NCBI GenBank assembly: GCA_000242235.1
Contig: JH590862.1
Coordinates: 248,001-312,000 of the forward strand
Origin: Stomatobaculum longum
Lineage (GTDB): Bacteria > Bacillota > Clostridia > Lachnospirales > Lachnospiraceae
Length of the DNA stretch: 64,000 bases
Reading direction: 5' to 3'
Each line of letters opens with the position of its first letter. Positions within the stretch are counted from its first letter, which is position 1. The notes beneath the pieces are model-generated. The model did not search any database. It was given only the letters and a program-made list of their open reading frames with translations, and had not been told where the DNA came from. The position numbers and the translations under genes are program-made. This document shows, one piece after another, positions 36,837 through 46,260 of the stretch.

Positions 36837-38651
36837 TTAAGCCTTTGCTCCCGCGGTCTTCGCGTTCTGGCCGTTCTCATCATAGTCCTTGATAATTCTC
36901 GGAAGAATCATCTGGTGAACTGGGCAAATGGACTTCGGATTCTGGTAAGCAGCATCCGCAAATGCCACGACATAGTTTCTGATCTTCGGCATATCGACGA
37001 TCTCATCGACCAGACCTGCCTTTGCGCAGTAAGCCGGGGTCGAAGTGTCAATGTAGTGCTGAATCAGCTGGTTCATCTTGTCGATGGTGCCCTGGAGATC
37101 CTTGCCCGAATCCTGATCCTTCACGAGACGGCGGCTGTACATAGCGCCTGCCGCGGTCTTGCCGTACATGACGTTGATCTCGGTTGCAGCCGTACCGATC
37201 GAGAAGACGTTGTTGTCATTGCCCTGCGGGCCGCCGAGCACATAGTGTGCCGCCGCGGTACCCTTGCGGAGCGTAATCTCGAACATCGGGAGCTTCGTGG
37301 ACTGAATCGAGTAAATCAGGCTCTGGCCGAGACCAAGCAGCTCTGCCTTCTCTGCCTCGTTGTCGACATCGATACCGGTCGTATCCTGCACCCAGATGAT
37401 CGGGAGACGGTCGCGGCCGCAGAGGGTCACGAACTCGTTCATCTTGATCAGGCCCTGACGGTAGAGCTTGCCGCCCATACCCATAGCGCCCTTGCCTCTG
37501 TACTCCGGATAGTTCGGGTAGCCCTGCATTGCGAGCACGCCCTGACGGTTTGCGACGACGCCGACCGGGAGGCCGTTGACCTTCGCGATACCGGTGATCA
37601 TCTCCGGGCCGTAGTCCTTCTTGTACTCCATGAACTCGCCGCCGTCGAGCAGTGCCTTCAGGACATTGTACATGTCATAGGTTCTGCGGGTGTTGCGCGG
37701 CACGATGTCATAGAGCTCTTCGCCCTGAATTGCCGGTGCCTTCGGCGTATCGACCCGGAAGAACTCCGGATTGAAGGCCGGCATATAGTCCATGTACTTC
37801 TTGATGGAATCCAGAACGCCGAACTCCTCCGCATAGACCTCGCGGAAGAAACCGGTCACGTTGTAGTGGATGGAGACGGAGCCCGGCGGGTCGTTCTTCA
37901 TCTTTCTGGTCGCATCGATCATGCCCTGTGCGCCCTCAAGGTCAACGTACGGCTTCGAATCCATACCGCCGACAATGCCTGCGCCGCCGACTGCCATGTT
38001 TGCCTTCTCGTGTGCAATCAGAACGGTCGGGGAAATTGCGTGATAGCCGCCGCCTGCCGGGTTCGTGCCGTAGATGCCGACAATGACCGGAACGCCGAGC
38101 TGGTTGAGCTCCGAGTTGCGGTAGAACGGCGTGCCGCCGCCTCTGCGGTTCGGATAAACCTTCTCCTGCTCGTCGAGCTTAACGCCGGAGCAGTTCAGGA
38201 TGTAAACCAGCGGAATGCCGAGCATCTTCGCCGTGTCGGAGCCGCGAAGCAGGTTGTCTGCCTGTCCGGGAACCCAAGCGCCCGCCATCTTCTTGTTGTC
38301 GGAAGCGATGATCACAGCCCACTTGCCGTTGATGCGGCCAAGGCCCTTGACAATGCCGGTCGAGACAATGCCGATCTTCTCCTCTGCGTTATCCTCCGGG
38401 TTGTAGAGCGTGTTGAGCGGGCAGAAAGTACCCTCGTCAACGAGCTGATTGATTCTCTCGAGCGCCGTGTACTGGCCCTTCGCGTGAATCTTGTCATCCG
38501 GCGTACCCGCAGAGAGAAGCTTCTCTGCGCGTGTGTGGATGTCCTGCTCGACTTCCTTTAACTCTTTCACGTTCTCCGGATTCGGTTTTGCAGCCGGCAC
38601 ATTCAGAACCTTCATGTTCTGGAAGTAGCGCGGCATGGTGTAATTACTCAT
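36837..38651 (-). CDS. gcdA: Glutaconyl-CoA decarboxylase, alpha (carboxyltransferase) subunit
   Basis: 604 residues with two crotonase-like carboxyltransferase halves. It moves CO2 from glutaconyl-CoA to biotin on GcdC, releasing crotonyl-CoA. Features are GLGRINGKWAVIIASDNKKM, a Gly-rich acyl-CoA pocket (NPAGGGYHAISPTVLIAHEK), FREVYAEEFGVLDSIKKYMD and GPQGNDNNVFSIGTAATEIN. It is separate from gcdD-gcdC-gcdB and lies between gctB and hgdC, as in other glutamate fermenters. A 548-residue open frame on the opposite strand is a shadow. Confidence 0.95.
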   Translation of the reverse strand: MSNYTMPRYFQNMKVLNVPAAKPNPENVKELKEVEQDIHTRAEKLLSAGTPDDKIHAKGQYTALERINQLVDEGTFCPLNTLYNPEDNAEEKIGIVSTGIVKGLGRINGKWAVIIASDNKKMAGAWVPGQADNLLRGSDTAKMLGIPLVYILNCSGVKLDEQEKVYPNRRGGGTPFYRNSELNQLGVPVIVGIYGTNPAGGGYHAISPTVLIAHEKANMAVGGAGIVGGMDSKPYVDLEGAQGMIDATRKMKNDPPGSVSIHYNVTGFFREVYAEEFGVLDSIKKYMDYMPAFNPEFFRVDTPKAPAIQGEELYDIVPRNTRRTYDMYNVLKALLDGGEFMEYKKDYGPEMITGIAKVNGLPVGVVANRQGVLAMQGYPNYPEYRGKGAMGMGGKLYRQGLIKMNEFVTLCGRDRLPIIWVQDTTGIDVDNEAEKAELLGLGQSLIYSIQSTKLPMFEITLRKGTAAAHYVLGGPQGNDNNVFSIGTAATEINVMYGKTAAGAMYSRRLVKDQDSGKDLQGTIDKMNQLIQHYIDTSTPAYCAKAGLVDEIVDMPKIRNYVVAFADAAYQNPKSICPVHQMILPRIIKDYDENGQNAKTAGAKA

Positions 38652-38699
38652 TTTAAATCTCTCCTTAAAAGTGAGTTAACTGGTGGCTGAAATCTTCGC

Positions 38700-39494
38700 T
38701 TACTGCTTCGGAACCTTGATGAATGCCTGGCCGGGATCGATCTCCTCGCGAATCAGCTTGATGATCTCCGGGCTCGGTCCCTCCATGAGCTTTGCTCTGG
38801 ACACATCGACATCAAAGCCGGTGTTCTCCTTGACCATCTCCGGGCTCGAGAAGGGATAGTAGTATGCGAGGTACATTCTCTTGGTCTCCTCGTCGAACTT
38901 CATGATGCCGAGATCCGTGACGACCATCTGCGGGCCTCTGTTGCCCGGAAGACCGGCTCTCTCTCTGCCGCCGGGGCCGTCCATCCAGCCCGGGCTCGTG
39001 ACATAGTCGATCTTGTCCATAAATCTTCTCTTCTGGTGCTGCATCATGATGACCGTGTTGCAGTAGGTCGCGATGCCGTTTGCACCGCCGGAGCCCGTGA
39101 AACGGGTCTTCGGGTTGTTGTAGTCGCCGATACAGGTCGAGTTCACGTTGCCGTAGGGATCGATCTGTGCGCCGCCGATGAACGCAATCAGGCGCTCCTC
39201 GCCGTGCAGCCACTCATTTGCCTCGAAGCCGACAAAGCGGATGTTCGGCCACTGCACCGCGCAGTGTGCCATGAAGCGGAGATCGCCGACCGAACGCGGC
39301 ACCTCGACCGGATCGCAGTCCATGAGACCGCTCTCCACAATCGGATGGCAGGACGGGCAAACCACGCGCTTCGCGAGGGAAGCGCCGATGAGCGGAAGTC
39401 CGGTTCCGACGATGACAATCTGATTCTCCTGAATATTCTTTGCAATGGCGTAAGCCTGCATCTCCTGCTTGGTATAATTCGTGTAATCAGCCAT
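38700..39494 (-). CDS. gctB: Glutaconate CoA-transferase, subunit B
   Basis: 264 residues. It forms (R)-2-hydroxyglutaryl-CoA by moving CoA from acetyl- or glutaconyl-CoA. Glu54, in VESGLMDCDPVEVPRSVGDL, is at the position of the known catalytic Glu54 of the Acidaminococcus enzyme. Further motifs are GSGGANGIATYC and VVTDLGIMKFDEETKRMYLA. The start is 16 nt after gctA. Confidence 0.94.
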   Translation of the reverse strand: MADYTNYTKQEMQAYAIAKNIQENQIVIVGTGLPLIGASLAKRVVCPSCHPIVESGLMDCDPVEVPRSVGDLRFMAHCAVQWPNIRFVGFEANEWLHGEERLIAFIGGAQIDPYGNVNSTCIGDYNNPKTRFTGSGGANGIATYCNTVIMMQHQKRRFMDKIDYVTSPGWMDGPGGRERAGLPGNRGPQMVVTDLGIMKFDEETKRMYLAYYYPFSSPEMVKENTGFDVDVSRAKLMEGPSPEIIKLIREEIDPGQAFIKVPKQ

Positions 39495-39510
39495 GTCTCT
39501 CTCCCCTCCT

Positions 39511-40542
39511 TTATCGCTTCGCGTAGCCGAGTCCCGGAATGACCTTCAGGCTCGCGAGATGCGCGCCGCCGATCTTGTCCAGAACATCGTTATTGTCCTT
39601 GCAGCTGTAAACCCACTTGTCCAGATAATCGCGGAAGGTCTCCGGGTTAACCGGTGCCGTGTACGGCAGGCCCTTCTTCTCGGCCTTCTCCTTCTCCTTT
39701 GCGATCTGACGCTCTGCGTCTTCCTTATCCTGGTACTTGGAAGCCTTGTCGTACTCCTTCAGAGCCTTGTCGTCGCAATCATAGTAGTTGTAGCACTGGG
39801 ACGGCCAAGCGCCGAACGGCACGTGCACAACCGCGTTGACGCACTCGCCGAAGACCTTGTTCTGCGACGGCTCCTGGCGGATGTACTCGTTGCTCACGAG
39901 CTCCTCGCAGGTCACAATGACCTTTCTCGCCGCGACAGCGACATCGACATCGTGGAACTCATCGCCCTCGATCACGCAGGTGCCGTCCGGAGATGCCTTC
40001 TGCACGTGGATGATGGCGGTGTCAAGCTGCGGGGTCGGAACCGCGACAACCTTCTCGCCCGGGTTGAAGGGGTTCTCGACATACGCGAACTTTAAGTTGG
40101 TCAGCTTGTCGAGGGTCTGTCTCTTCTCCTCCGAGATGCCCCAGAAATCCGTGAGGCCGGAACCCTGCATGAGGCGCACCGGAAGGTACGGAAGGCCGAG
40201 GGAAGCAGCATGAAGCTGCAGCATCAGAACGTCCTGCGAGTAGTCCTCGTAGGTCAGGGTGCCTGCCTCGATCGCAGCGCGGAAGCGGCGGGACACGTTC
40301 GTGTAGCCGGAGTTCGCGGTATAGCAGTTGATGTATGCCTTGACGCGGCCCTCGCCGATCATCATATCCCAGTCACCGCCTGCCGGGCCCGCCCAGACAG
40401 TAAAATCGGTCTGTCCCTGGCGAAGGATCTCGAAAACAGCCGCATAGGGCTTCCGGTTCGTTGTAAATCCGCCGAAGCAAATCGCATCTCCGCTCTCGAC
40501 ATACTTTGCAACAGCATCATGTAAACTCATTACTTTATTCAA
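39511..40542 (-). CDS. gctA: Glutaconate CoA-transferase, subunit A
   Basis: 343-residue non-catalytic-Glu subunit. It begins MNKVMSLHDAVAKYVESGDA and has GFTTNRKPYAAVFEILRQG and the CoA-binding-side PQLDTAIIHVQKASPDGTC. Position just before gctB matches the Acidaminococcus arrangement. It is 78 nt after gcdB. Confidence 0.94.
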   Translation of the reverse strand: MNKVMSLHDAVAKYVESGDAICFGGFTTNRKPYAAVFEILRQGQTDFTVWAGPAGGDWDMMIGEGRVKAYINCYTANSGYTNVSRRFRAAIEAGTLTYEDYSQDVLMLQLHAASLGLPYLPVRLMQGSGLTDFWGISEEKRQTLDKLTNLKFAYVENPFNPGEKVVAVPTPQLDTAIIHVQKASPDGTCVIEGDEFHDVDVAVAARKVIVTCEELVSNEYIRQEPSQNKVFGECVNAVVHVPFGAWPSQCYNYYDCDDKALKEYDKASKYQDKEDAERQIAKEKEKAEKKGLPYTAPVNPETFRDYLDKWVYSCKDNNDVLDKIGGAHLASLKVIPGLGYAKR

Positions 40543-40620
40543 GGTAATGTCCTCCTTTCTCGAAACACCAAAACGATTTTGTTCTTGCCTGTATTGCCTC
40601 TGTTTCTATTGCAAAACGAC

Positions 40621-41772
40621 TCAGTGCGCGAAGAAGGTCAGGAAGAATCCTGCCGCAACCGCAGAGCCGATGACGCCTGCCACGTTCGGTCCCATTGCAT
40701 GCATCAAGAGGAAGTTGGTTCTGTCCGTCTTGGAGCCGACCGTCTGGGACACACGCGCTGCCATCGGGACAGCCGAAACACCTGCCGAACCGATGAGCGG
40801 GTTAATCTTGCCGCCGGTGACCGCGTAGAGAACCTTACCGAACACCACACCGCCGAAAGTCGAGAAGCTGAATGCTGCAAGACCCATGACGACAATTGCG
40901 AGCGTCTGCGGGCGAAGGAAGAGCTCGCCGCGCGCCGTCGCGCCGACCGAAAGGCCGAGGAAGATGGTACAGATGTTGCAGAGCGCGTTCTGCGCGACAT
41001 CCGAAAGTCTCTCAACCACGCCGCACTCGCGGAACAGGTTGCCGAGCATCAGCATGCAGAGCAGCGGTGCGACATCCGGGAGAAGCAGGGACACGAGGCA
41101 GGCAACGAGGATCGGGAAGATAATCTTCTCGGCCTTCGAGACCTTTCTGAGCTGCTTCATCTTGACGCGGCGCTCCTTGTCCGTCGTCAGAAGGTTCATG
41201 ATCGGCGGCTGAATCAGCGGAATCAGCGCCATGTAGCTGTACGCCGCGACCGCAATCGGTGCGACCAGCTCGGGAGCAAGGTTGTTTGCGACATAGATAG
41301 CGGTCGGGCCGTCAGCGCCGCCGATGATGCCGATAGCTGCAGCCTGCTGCGGGGTGAAAAGACCGGTCGCATTTGCAAAGATGAACGCGCAGTAGATACC
41401 GAGCTGTGCAGCCGCACCGAGCAGTAGCGAAATCGGGTTCGCAATCAGCGGACCGAAGTCCGTCATTGCGCCGACTGCGAGGAACATCATGCAGGGGAAG
41501 AAGCTGGACTTGACGCCCATGTACATGACGCCGAGAATACCTGCATCGTACCAGTGGTCCAGCTGGTAGAAATATTCGAAAGTGCCGGAGTGCGGCAGGT
41601 TCGACATGAAAATACCAAAGGAAATCGGGAGCAGCAAAAGCGGCTCGAACTGCTTTACAATGGCGAGATACATCAGGATAAACGAGAGGACCAGCATGAC
41701 AAGCTGCTGCCAGGTCATCGTCGCGTATCCGGAACTCTTCAGCAGTCCCTCTACGATAGCAATCAGATTCAC
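40621..41772 (-). CDS. gcdB: Glutaconyl-CoA decarboxylase, beta subunit (sodium pump)
   Basis: 383-residue integral membrane subunit of the GcdB/OadB/MmdB family. It decarboxylates carboxybiotin and exports sodium. About nine helices are visible. Conserved motifs are [20 protein letters not shown], with the Asp of GADGP that is essential in OadB, and the C-terminal [20 protein letters not shown] and [19 protein letters not shown]. It lies 18 nt after gcdC. Confidence 0.96.
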   Translation of the reverse strand: MNLIAIVEGLLKSSGYATMTWQQLVMLVLSFILMYLAIVKQFEPLLLLPISFGIFMSNLPHSGTFEYFYQLDHWYDAGILGVMYMGVKSSFFPCMMFLAVGAMTDFGPLIANPISLLLGAAAQLGIYCAFIFANATGLFTPQQAAAIGIIGGADGPTAIYVANNLAPELVAPIAVAAYSYMALIPLIQPPIMNLLTTDKERRVKMKQLRKVSKAEKIIFPILVACLVSLLLPDVAPLLCMLMLGNLFRECGVVERLSDVAQNALCNICTIFLGLSVGATARGELFLRPQTLAIVVMGLAAFSFSTFGGVVFGKVLYAVTGGKINPLIGSAGVSAVPMAARVSQTVGSKTDRTNFLLMHAMGPNVAGVIGSAVAAGFFLTFFAH

Positions 41773-41790
41773 TGTAGGTTCCTCCTTCGC

Positions 41791-42246
41791 TTAGCTCAAC
41801 GTGCCCATGACCTGGTCGGTATCCACCGTGTCACCCGTCTTCACGTTGATCGAAGCGACCGTACCGTCAACCGGCGCCACAATCTCATTCTCCATCTTCA
41901 TTGCCTCGAGGACGAACATGGTCTGGCCTGCGCTGACCTTGTCGCCGACATTGACTTTGACGCCGAGCACGGAGCCGGGCATCGGGCTGGTCACGGACGT
42001 GCCGCCGGGCGCTGCCTTTGCCGCCGGTGCCGCTGCCGGAGCCGGGGTTGCCGCTGCCTTCGGAGCCGGTGCCGGTGCTACCGCTGCCGGAGTCGGCGCA
42101 GCTGCCTTCGGAGCCGGTGCCGCAACAGGCTGTACCGGTGTCGAGACGCCGGAAGCGATCTCCTCGCGGGTGAGCATGTGGAATGCGGACATGCGCTCCA
42201 CTTCGACCTCGTACTTCTTGCCGTTCATGGTAACAACGTACTTCAT
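41791..42246 (-). CDS. gcdC: Glutaconyl-CoA decarboxylase, biotin carrier (gamma) subunit
   Basis: 151 residues. A short N-terminal region is followed by an Ala/Pro-rich flexible linker (about 40-80) and a biotinyl domain with the acceptor Lys117 in LEAMKMENEIVAPVDG. The linker lets biotin shuttle between GcdA in the cytosol and GcdB in the membrane. It is 28 nt after gcdD. Confidence 0.95.
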   Translation of the reverse strand: MKYVVTMNGKKYEVEVERMSAFHMLTREEIASGVSTPVQPVAAPAPKAAAPTPAAVAPAPAPKAAATPAPAAAPAAKAAPGGTSVTSPMPGSVLGVKVNVGDKVSAGQTMFVLEAMKMENEIVAPVDGTVASINVKTGDTVDTDQVMGTLS

Positions 42247-42274
42247 CTTTGTAGCCTCCTGTTTTGTTCTTGGT

Positions 42275-42556
42275 TTACTTCAACTCTTTAATACTCGTGA
42301 CATTGATCTCTTCTGGCGACGCATGAAGCTCCTCACAGATGACTGCGAGTATCATGGAGCAGACTTCATCACTGATGCCCGGCGGGTCCGGAATCGGTCT
42401 CGGCGCCGACTGCGCCGCCGCATTGCTGGATCCCATGACCTTGGCGAACACCAGGATGACCAGCGCAAGAATGATCAGCGTGACCATCACCACGCTGAGT
42501 CCCATGACAGACAGAAGTACGCTCTCAGGAACACCCATGGATGTGCTTGTCCACAT
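42275..42556 (-). CDS. gcdD: Glutaconyl-CoA decarboxylase, delta subunit (OadG type)
   Basis: 93-residue membrane anchor and assembly subunit. The start MWTSTSMGVPE at 42556 is preceded by AAAGGAGG. The longer open frame begins at 42589, inside the -10 box, so it is excluded. One transmembrane helix (VVMVTLIILALVILVFAKVM) is followed by a Pro-rich linker and an acidic C-terminal domain (DEVCSMILAVICEELHASPE). First gene of the cluster. Confidence 0.88.
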   Translation of the reverse strand: MWTSTSMGVPESVLLSVMGLSVVMVTLIILALVILVFAKVMGSSNAAAQSAPRPIPDPPGISDEVCSMILAVICEELHASPEEINVTSIKELK

Positions 42557-42587
42557 ACTACCCCTACCTCCTTTTTGATATGTACTC

Positions 42588-42593
42588 ATTGTA
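42588..42593 (-). promoter_or_regulatory. -10 box of the glutamate-fermentation cluster
   Basis: Minus strand TACAAT with no recognisable -35 at 16-18 nt. A TTGACA lies at 42625-42630 but is too far upstream. A good -10 with no -35 is what an activator-dependent promoter looks like; the divergent AraC-type gene is the obvious candidate. Confidence 0.55.
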
Positions 42594-42753
42594 ACACAAG
42601 AGGCGCAAGATTCCTCCCCTTTGTTGTCAAAAAGCTAGCGCAAATTGTCTCAGTTTGGAAAAACCCGCCAAAAAACTGATTTATTTGGTGTACTTCTCTG
42701 CTGTTTCTTGCACAAATTTATTTTCGCCCAAAAAGTCCGTTAGGATACTCTAC

Positions 42754-42781
42754 TTGCATCTTTTGCAACTTGTGTTATATT
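42754..42781 (+). promoter_or_regulatory. AraC gene promoter and dyad
   Basis: TTGCAT, 16-nt spacer, TATATT. The -35 overlaps a dyad TTGCA-N5-TGCAA (42754-42768) that could be an operator for the adjacent AraC-type regulator. Confidence 0.45.
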
Positions 42782-42851
42782 GTTGGTAAGGCGAGCGGAA
42801 TATCCGCCTATTTATGCGGAAAGTCCGAACTCATCGCCCGAGGAGGTTCGT

Positions 42852-43730
42852 ATGGAATCCAGAGACTACATTATTCAATATAAACAGGATGACCAGTGGC
42901 GCATGCACCGCCTGCACTATCACGAGGGCATAGAGCTCATGCTCGTGCTGACCGACGGCGGCGACTTTTTCATGGACCGGAAAATGTATCCGCTGAAGAA
43001 GAACACGCTTTTCATCCTGAATGCCAATACCTTACACCGCGACGAAAACGGCGCGGACGGCTCTGTCTTCAAGCGCTATGTGCTGCACATCCTGCCCTCG
43101 CTGCTCGACCAGCTCTCGACGCCGCAGACGGATTTTGCCGAGGCGCTGAAAAACAGCGGCGCCTGCATCCGCCTCACGGAGGAAGACAGCAAGCGCCTCG
43201 CGCGCCTGTTCGAGAAGCTCCGCATCAGCATGCCGCCCTCCTTCGGCACGGACATCTTGGAGCGCATCACGCTCTACGAGATTCTGCTCCTGGTCTGCAG
43301 CCGCATCCGCTCCACCAAGAAGGAGCACGGCACCTCGAATCAGGACTATAACCGCGTGCAGCCGATACTCGACTATCTCCGGAAGAACTGCACCGATCAC
43401 CTGTCGCTCGACGAGCTCGCCGATCACTTCATGCTGAGCAAGCACTATCTCTGCCACATCTTTAAAAAGGGCACGGGCTTCTCTGTCATGGAATATGTGA
43501 TTCAGCTTCGCATCATTACCGCCCAGCAACTTCTGCGCCAGGGCGCGAATGTCCAGGAGGCGAGCGAGAAATCCGGCTTCCAGACCTACTCCCACTTCAT
43601 ACGGACTTTCAACAGCTATGTCGGCGTCTCGCCGAAGAAATACGCAAAGCTCTACCGCCAGGGCGACCGCTATGCGGTCAATGCCGAAATTCACGGCATA
43701 CGCAAGATGCGCGCCACCATGCCGGGCTAA
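42852..43730 (+). CDS. AraC-family transcriptional regulator
   Basis: 292 residues from the ATG at 42852, preceded by GAGGAGG; the open frame upstream has no such site. The N-terminal cupin-type sensor is HRLHYHEGIELMLVLTDGGD followed by NTLFILNANTLHRDENG. The C-terminal double helix-turn-helix spans about 190-285: LSLDELADHFMLSKHYLCHI then AQQLLRQGANVQEASEKSGF and YSHFIRTFNSYVGVSPKKY. It is divergent from gcdD, which makes it the likely regulator of the fermentation cluster. The ligand is unknown; a CoA-ester pathway intermediate or a sugar are both possible. Confidence 0.88.
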   Translation: MESRDYIIQYKQDDQWRMHRLHYHEGIELMLVLTDGGDFFMDRKMYPLKKNTLFILNANTLHRDENGADGSVFKRYVLHILPSLLDQLSTPQTDFAEALKNSGACIRLTEEDSKRLARLFEKLRISMPPSFGTDILERITLYEILLLVCSRIRSTKKEHGTSNQDYNRVQPILDYLRKNCTDHLSLDELADHFMLSKHYLCHIFKKGTGFSVMEYVIQLRIITAQQLLRQGANVQEASEKSGFQTYSHFIRTFNSYVGVSPKKYAKLYRQGDRYAVNAEIHGIRKMRATMPG

Positions 43731-43734
43731 GCGG

Positions 43735-43938
43735 CCAAAAAGAGTTGGTCCGCTGTTTTCCTCCAAACATACTGTTTCTAAGAAGATGTACGCAGAGAAA
43801 AGCCTTGTATATCAATGGTTTGAAGCACTTTATACCAACTCTTTTTGTCCATCCTTCATCTTGCTTCACAGAAGATAAAACCTCCGCGATGCTTGATTTC
43901 GCTAGCGTCACGGAGGTTTCTACCAACTCTTTTTGTCC
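43735..43938. repeat. Dispersed non-coding repeat, copy B, with internal repeats
   Basis: Collinear with 1587-1737 from the GAAGATGTACGCAGA block onwards. A 17-nt unit ACCAACTCTTTTTGTCC occurs twice (43834-43850 and 43922-43938), and a partial inverted copy is at 43735-43749. Between the direct copies lies a hairpin (AAACCTCCG and complement, 43878-43919) whose G-U pairs favour the minus strand. It sits directly after the AraC stop. No conserved reading frame. Confidence 0.6.
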
Positions 43939-44602
43939 TATAACTCCTGCTTCTCTGCGCGATGTTTGGATTTGCATCTTGCGGTGATTGCTCTCCCGGC
44001 TTTCATCAGATACTTTCTTCCGCTTCCCCCGTCCCGAAGCCCGGCGGGAATGCGAACTTCAATCCGACATCAAACGCAATTCTCGGTATGCGCAAAGCGT
44101 TTTTCTCGGCATCCGCAGAGATCACCGGTTCCCTGCCCAGCCCCGTACCGCAAACCACAGTACAGCATTTTCTCTCGGATTATGTCAATCAAGCTTTGCC
44201 CTGTGTCCCAAAGGCATTTGTTCTGTGTCAGGCGCAATTCTCCTCTCCGCTGCCGCGGCAGGAATGTCTCCGGCATCCTGCGAGAATGATTCCGTTCGCT
44301 CCGTTGCTGCCTGATGAGTGTGCATTCATGATAAGTCTTTGTAAAGCCACATGTAAACTTTGAGCACGGGTCCAAAATAAGAACATATGTTTCAGTGTCA
44401 TATTCCGCTTTCAATGCCCGTTTTATGTCTGTTTTCATCCGCTTCCGCGCGAGAGCGGTGACGCAGCGAGGCGCTGTTGCTCTTTCTTATCATGAGATTT
44501 TCCGATTCGGCTTCTTTGCAGGATGCAAGTGCGGCGCACTATCGTCTATTCTTCTCCCCCTTCTTCTCGCCTTCGCCGGAGAGGAAGCGTGCGGTTCTCC
44601 GC
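43939..44602. other. Long non-coding gap
   Basis: About 660 bp between the repeat and the next gene. A 122-residue minus-strand frame (44070-44438) starts plausibly but has a poor ribosome binding site and loses protein-like composition after about 45 residues. No promoter, terminator or RNA gene is convincing. It may be decayed sequence. Confidence 0.4.
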
Positions 44603-45433
44603 TCACAGGTGGCGAAGGAGAGAAGTCAGCGCTGCCACAATGGCCCAGAGGAAGAGGGCACCGGCAAGGTAGAGCACCCACCGAAACACTTGCTTGATGT
44701 GCGTATTCTTCACCGCAGAAAAGCCAAAATAGAGCAAAGAGACCGGGGTCAGCGCGTAACCGCCGAGCAATCCAAAGTACCAGAGCCACGGGAGAAAGCG
44801 CGGAACCCCGATGCCCAGCGGCGCGGTCAAATTCATCCAGACGGTCGAGAGCGCACAGCAACAAAGGAGCCCCGCGGTCAGCGCATAGAGCTTACGAAAC
44901 CGCAGTTCCCGCTGCCGCTTGTACAGCCAAAGCATGAGAAGCGCGAGTCCCAGCGGTATAACCACATTTGGAAATATGGGCACGAATACCTCCTTCCATC
45001 CGCCAAAGCATCTCATTGCGGAGTGAATCAGTTCGGTCAGGACATAGTAAAACCATGCGAGCCCGGCCGCCGAAAGCAGCGCAGCGCTCAGGCTTATCAG
45101 TTGCAACAGGGCCACGGGACAGCGCTGTGTATTCCCCGCCGCATCGAAAAAGTGCAGAAACGAAAGCAGGGCCAAAATATAGCCGAGGTAGAGCGTCCAA
45201 ACTCGGACGGAATATGCCGACGCATACGCTGCGGAGCCGTACGGAAACACATAGCTGTGTGCAATATAAGCGAATATCCCGCAGCCGAATAAGAGCACCG
45301 TGAGGCTGTAAAGATGCCGATTCCAAATCAGCGCTCGCTGCAGCCTGCGCATACGGAGCAACGCAGGTAGCAGCGCAAACGGAAGCAGCAGATTCATCAG
45401 AAACGGAAGCAGGTGATTCAAAAACAGCTCCAT
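44603..45433 (-). CDS. Seven-helix membrane protein, unknown
   Basis: 276 residues from the ATG at 45433 (AAAGGAG site; the longer frame has none). About seven hydrophobic helices separated by short loops, with charged loops at RMRRLQRALIWNRH and KRQRELRFRK. A polar pair near HSYVFPYGSAAYAS is the only notable non-hydrophobic stretch. No family recognised. It lies 55 nt downstream of the TSUP gene on the same strand. Confidence 0.6.
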   Translation of the reverse strand: MELFLNHLLPFLMNLLLPFALLPALLRMRRLQRALIWNRHLYSLTVLLFGCGIFAYIAHSYVFPYGSAAYASAYSVRVWTLYLGYILALLSFLHFFDAAGNTQRCPVALLQLISLSAALLSAAGLAWFYYVLTELIHSAMRCFGGWKEVFVPIFPNVVIPLGLALLMLWLYKRQRELRFRKLYALTAGLLCCCALSTVWMNLTAPLGIGVPRFLPWLWYFGLLGGYALTPVSLLYFGFSAVKNTHIKQVFRWVLYLAGALFLWAIVAALTSLLRHL

Positions 45434-45488
45434 ACCGCTCTCCTTTCGCTTCGCGCCGAATAAAGGCGAACCTCCGCCCCCGCTCCTC

Positions 45489-46253
45489 TCACTGTACGAG
45501 CAGTTGGGAAATAATCTTGACAAAGAGCAGCACCAGCACGAGCAAGAGGACAGGGCGTATGGCCTTACTCCCCCGCTTTAAAGCAAGTCCCGCACCGAGA
45601 TAGGCGCCTATCATATTGCAGAGCGCCGCGCTGAGGCCGAGCGGGATTAAGACGGTACCGTGCATCAGGAAAACGATGAGCGAACTCAAGTTGGTCGCCA
45701 GATTAATGGCCTTTGCCTGCCCGTTCGCGCTCTTTAAGCCGAGGCGCGACCAGACATTTAAGAGCACAATCAAAAAGGTACCCGTGCCCGGGCCGTAGAG
45801 CCCGTCGTAAATGCCGACTAGGAAGGCCGAGGCCGCAGCGGTCGCATAGGTGCGCCCCGTAATTTGCTCTTCCTCCGGGCTCCGGTCGCGGAGCAGCTTC
45901 TTATTCAGCACCAGAAAGGCGACAAAGGGCAGGATGACGAGCAGGATAATCAAGGTCATCCGCTCCGGCATACGGAGGGAAAGCCTCGCGCCGATCGAAG
46001 CGCCCACAAAGGCCGCCGCGACCGCGGGGAGCGCCAGCCGCTTTTCAATCATGCCCTGCTTCGCAAAGCGTCCGGTCGCGAGCGTGGTCCCGAAAACCGC
46101 CGAAAACTTATTGGTGCCGATGGCCGTGTGCACCGGAATCCCGGCAAAGAGGTAGGCGGGCAGGGAAATCAGACCGCCCCCGCCGCCGATGGCGTCTACA
46201 AAGCCCGCCAGAAAAACCAGCGGGCATACAATCAAAAAAGTTGTGATATTCAT
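45489..46253 (-). CDS. TSUP/TauE-SafE family permease
   Basis: 254 residues with about eight helices and the two pseudo-repeats of this family. The N-terminal repeat has FVDAIGGGGGLISLPAYLFA then IGTNKFSAVFGTTLATGRFA; the second has LVGIYDGLYGPGTGTFLIVL and QAKAINLATNLSSLIVFLMH. Relatives export or import organosulfur compounds or small organic acids; the substrate here is unknown. It is 7 nt after the GNAT gene. Confidence 0.85.
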   Translation of the reverse strand: MNITTFLIVCPLVFLAGFVDAIGGGGGLISLPAYLFAGIPVHTAIGTNKFSAVFGTTLATGRFAKQGMIEKRLALPAVAAAFVGASIGARLSLRMPERMTLIILLVILPFVAFLVLNKKLLRDRSPEEEQITGRTYATAAASAFLVGIYDGLYGPGTGTFLIVLLNVWSRLGLKSANGQAKAINLATNLSSLIVFLMHGTVLIPLGLSAALCNMIGAYLGAGLALKRGSKAIRPVLLLVLVLLFVKIISQLLVQ

Positions 46254-46260
46254 TGTTTTC

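Noticed and set aside
36915-38561. A 548-residue plus-strand open frame opposite gcdA
   Set aside because: It mirrors the gcdA codons exactly, has no ribosome binding site or recognisable domain, and is the usual antisense shadow in GC-rich genes.
42625-42630. TTGACA as the -35 of the glutamate cluster
   Set aside because: No -10 box lies 16-18 nt downstream of it; the good TACAAT is 31 nt away.
44070-44438. A 122-residue minus-strand protein
   Set aside because: The start looks protein-like but the ribosome binding site is poor and the later sequence is not; it was not strong enough to call.
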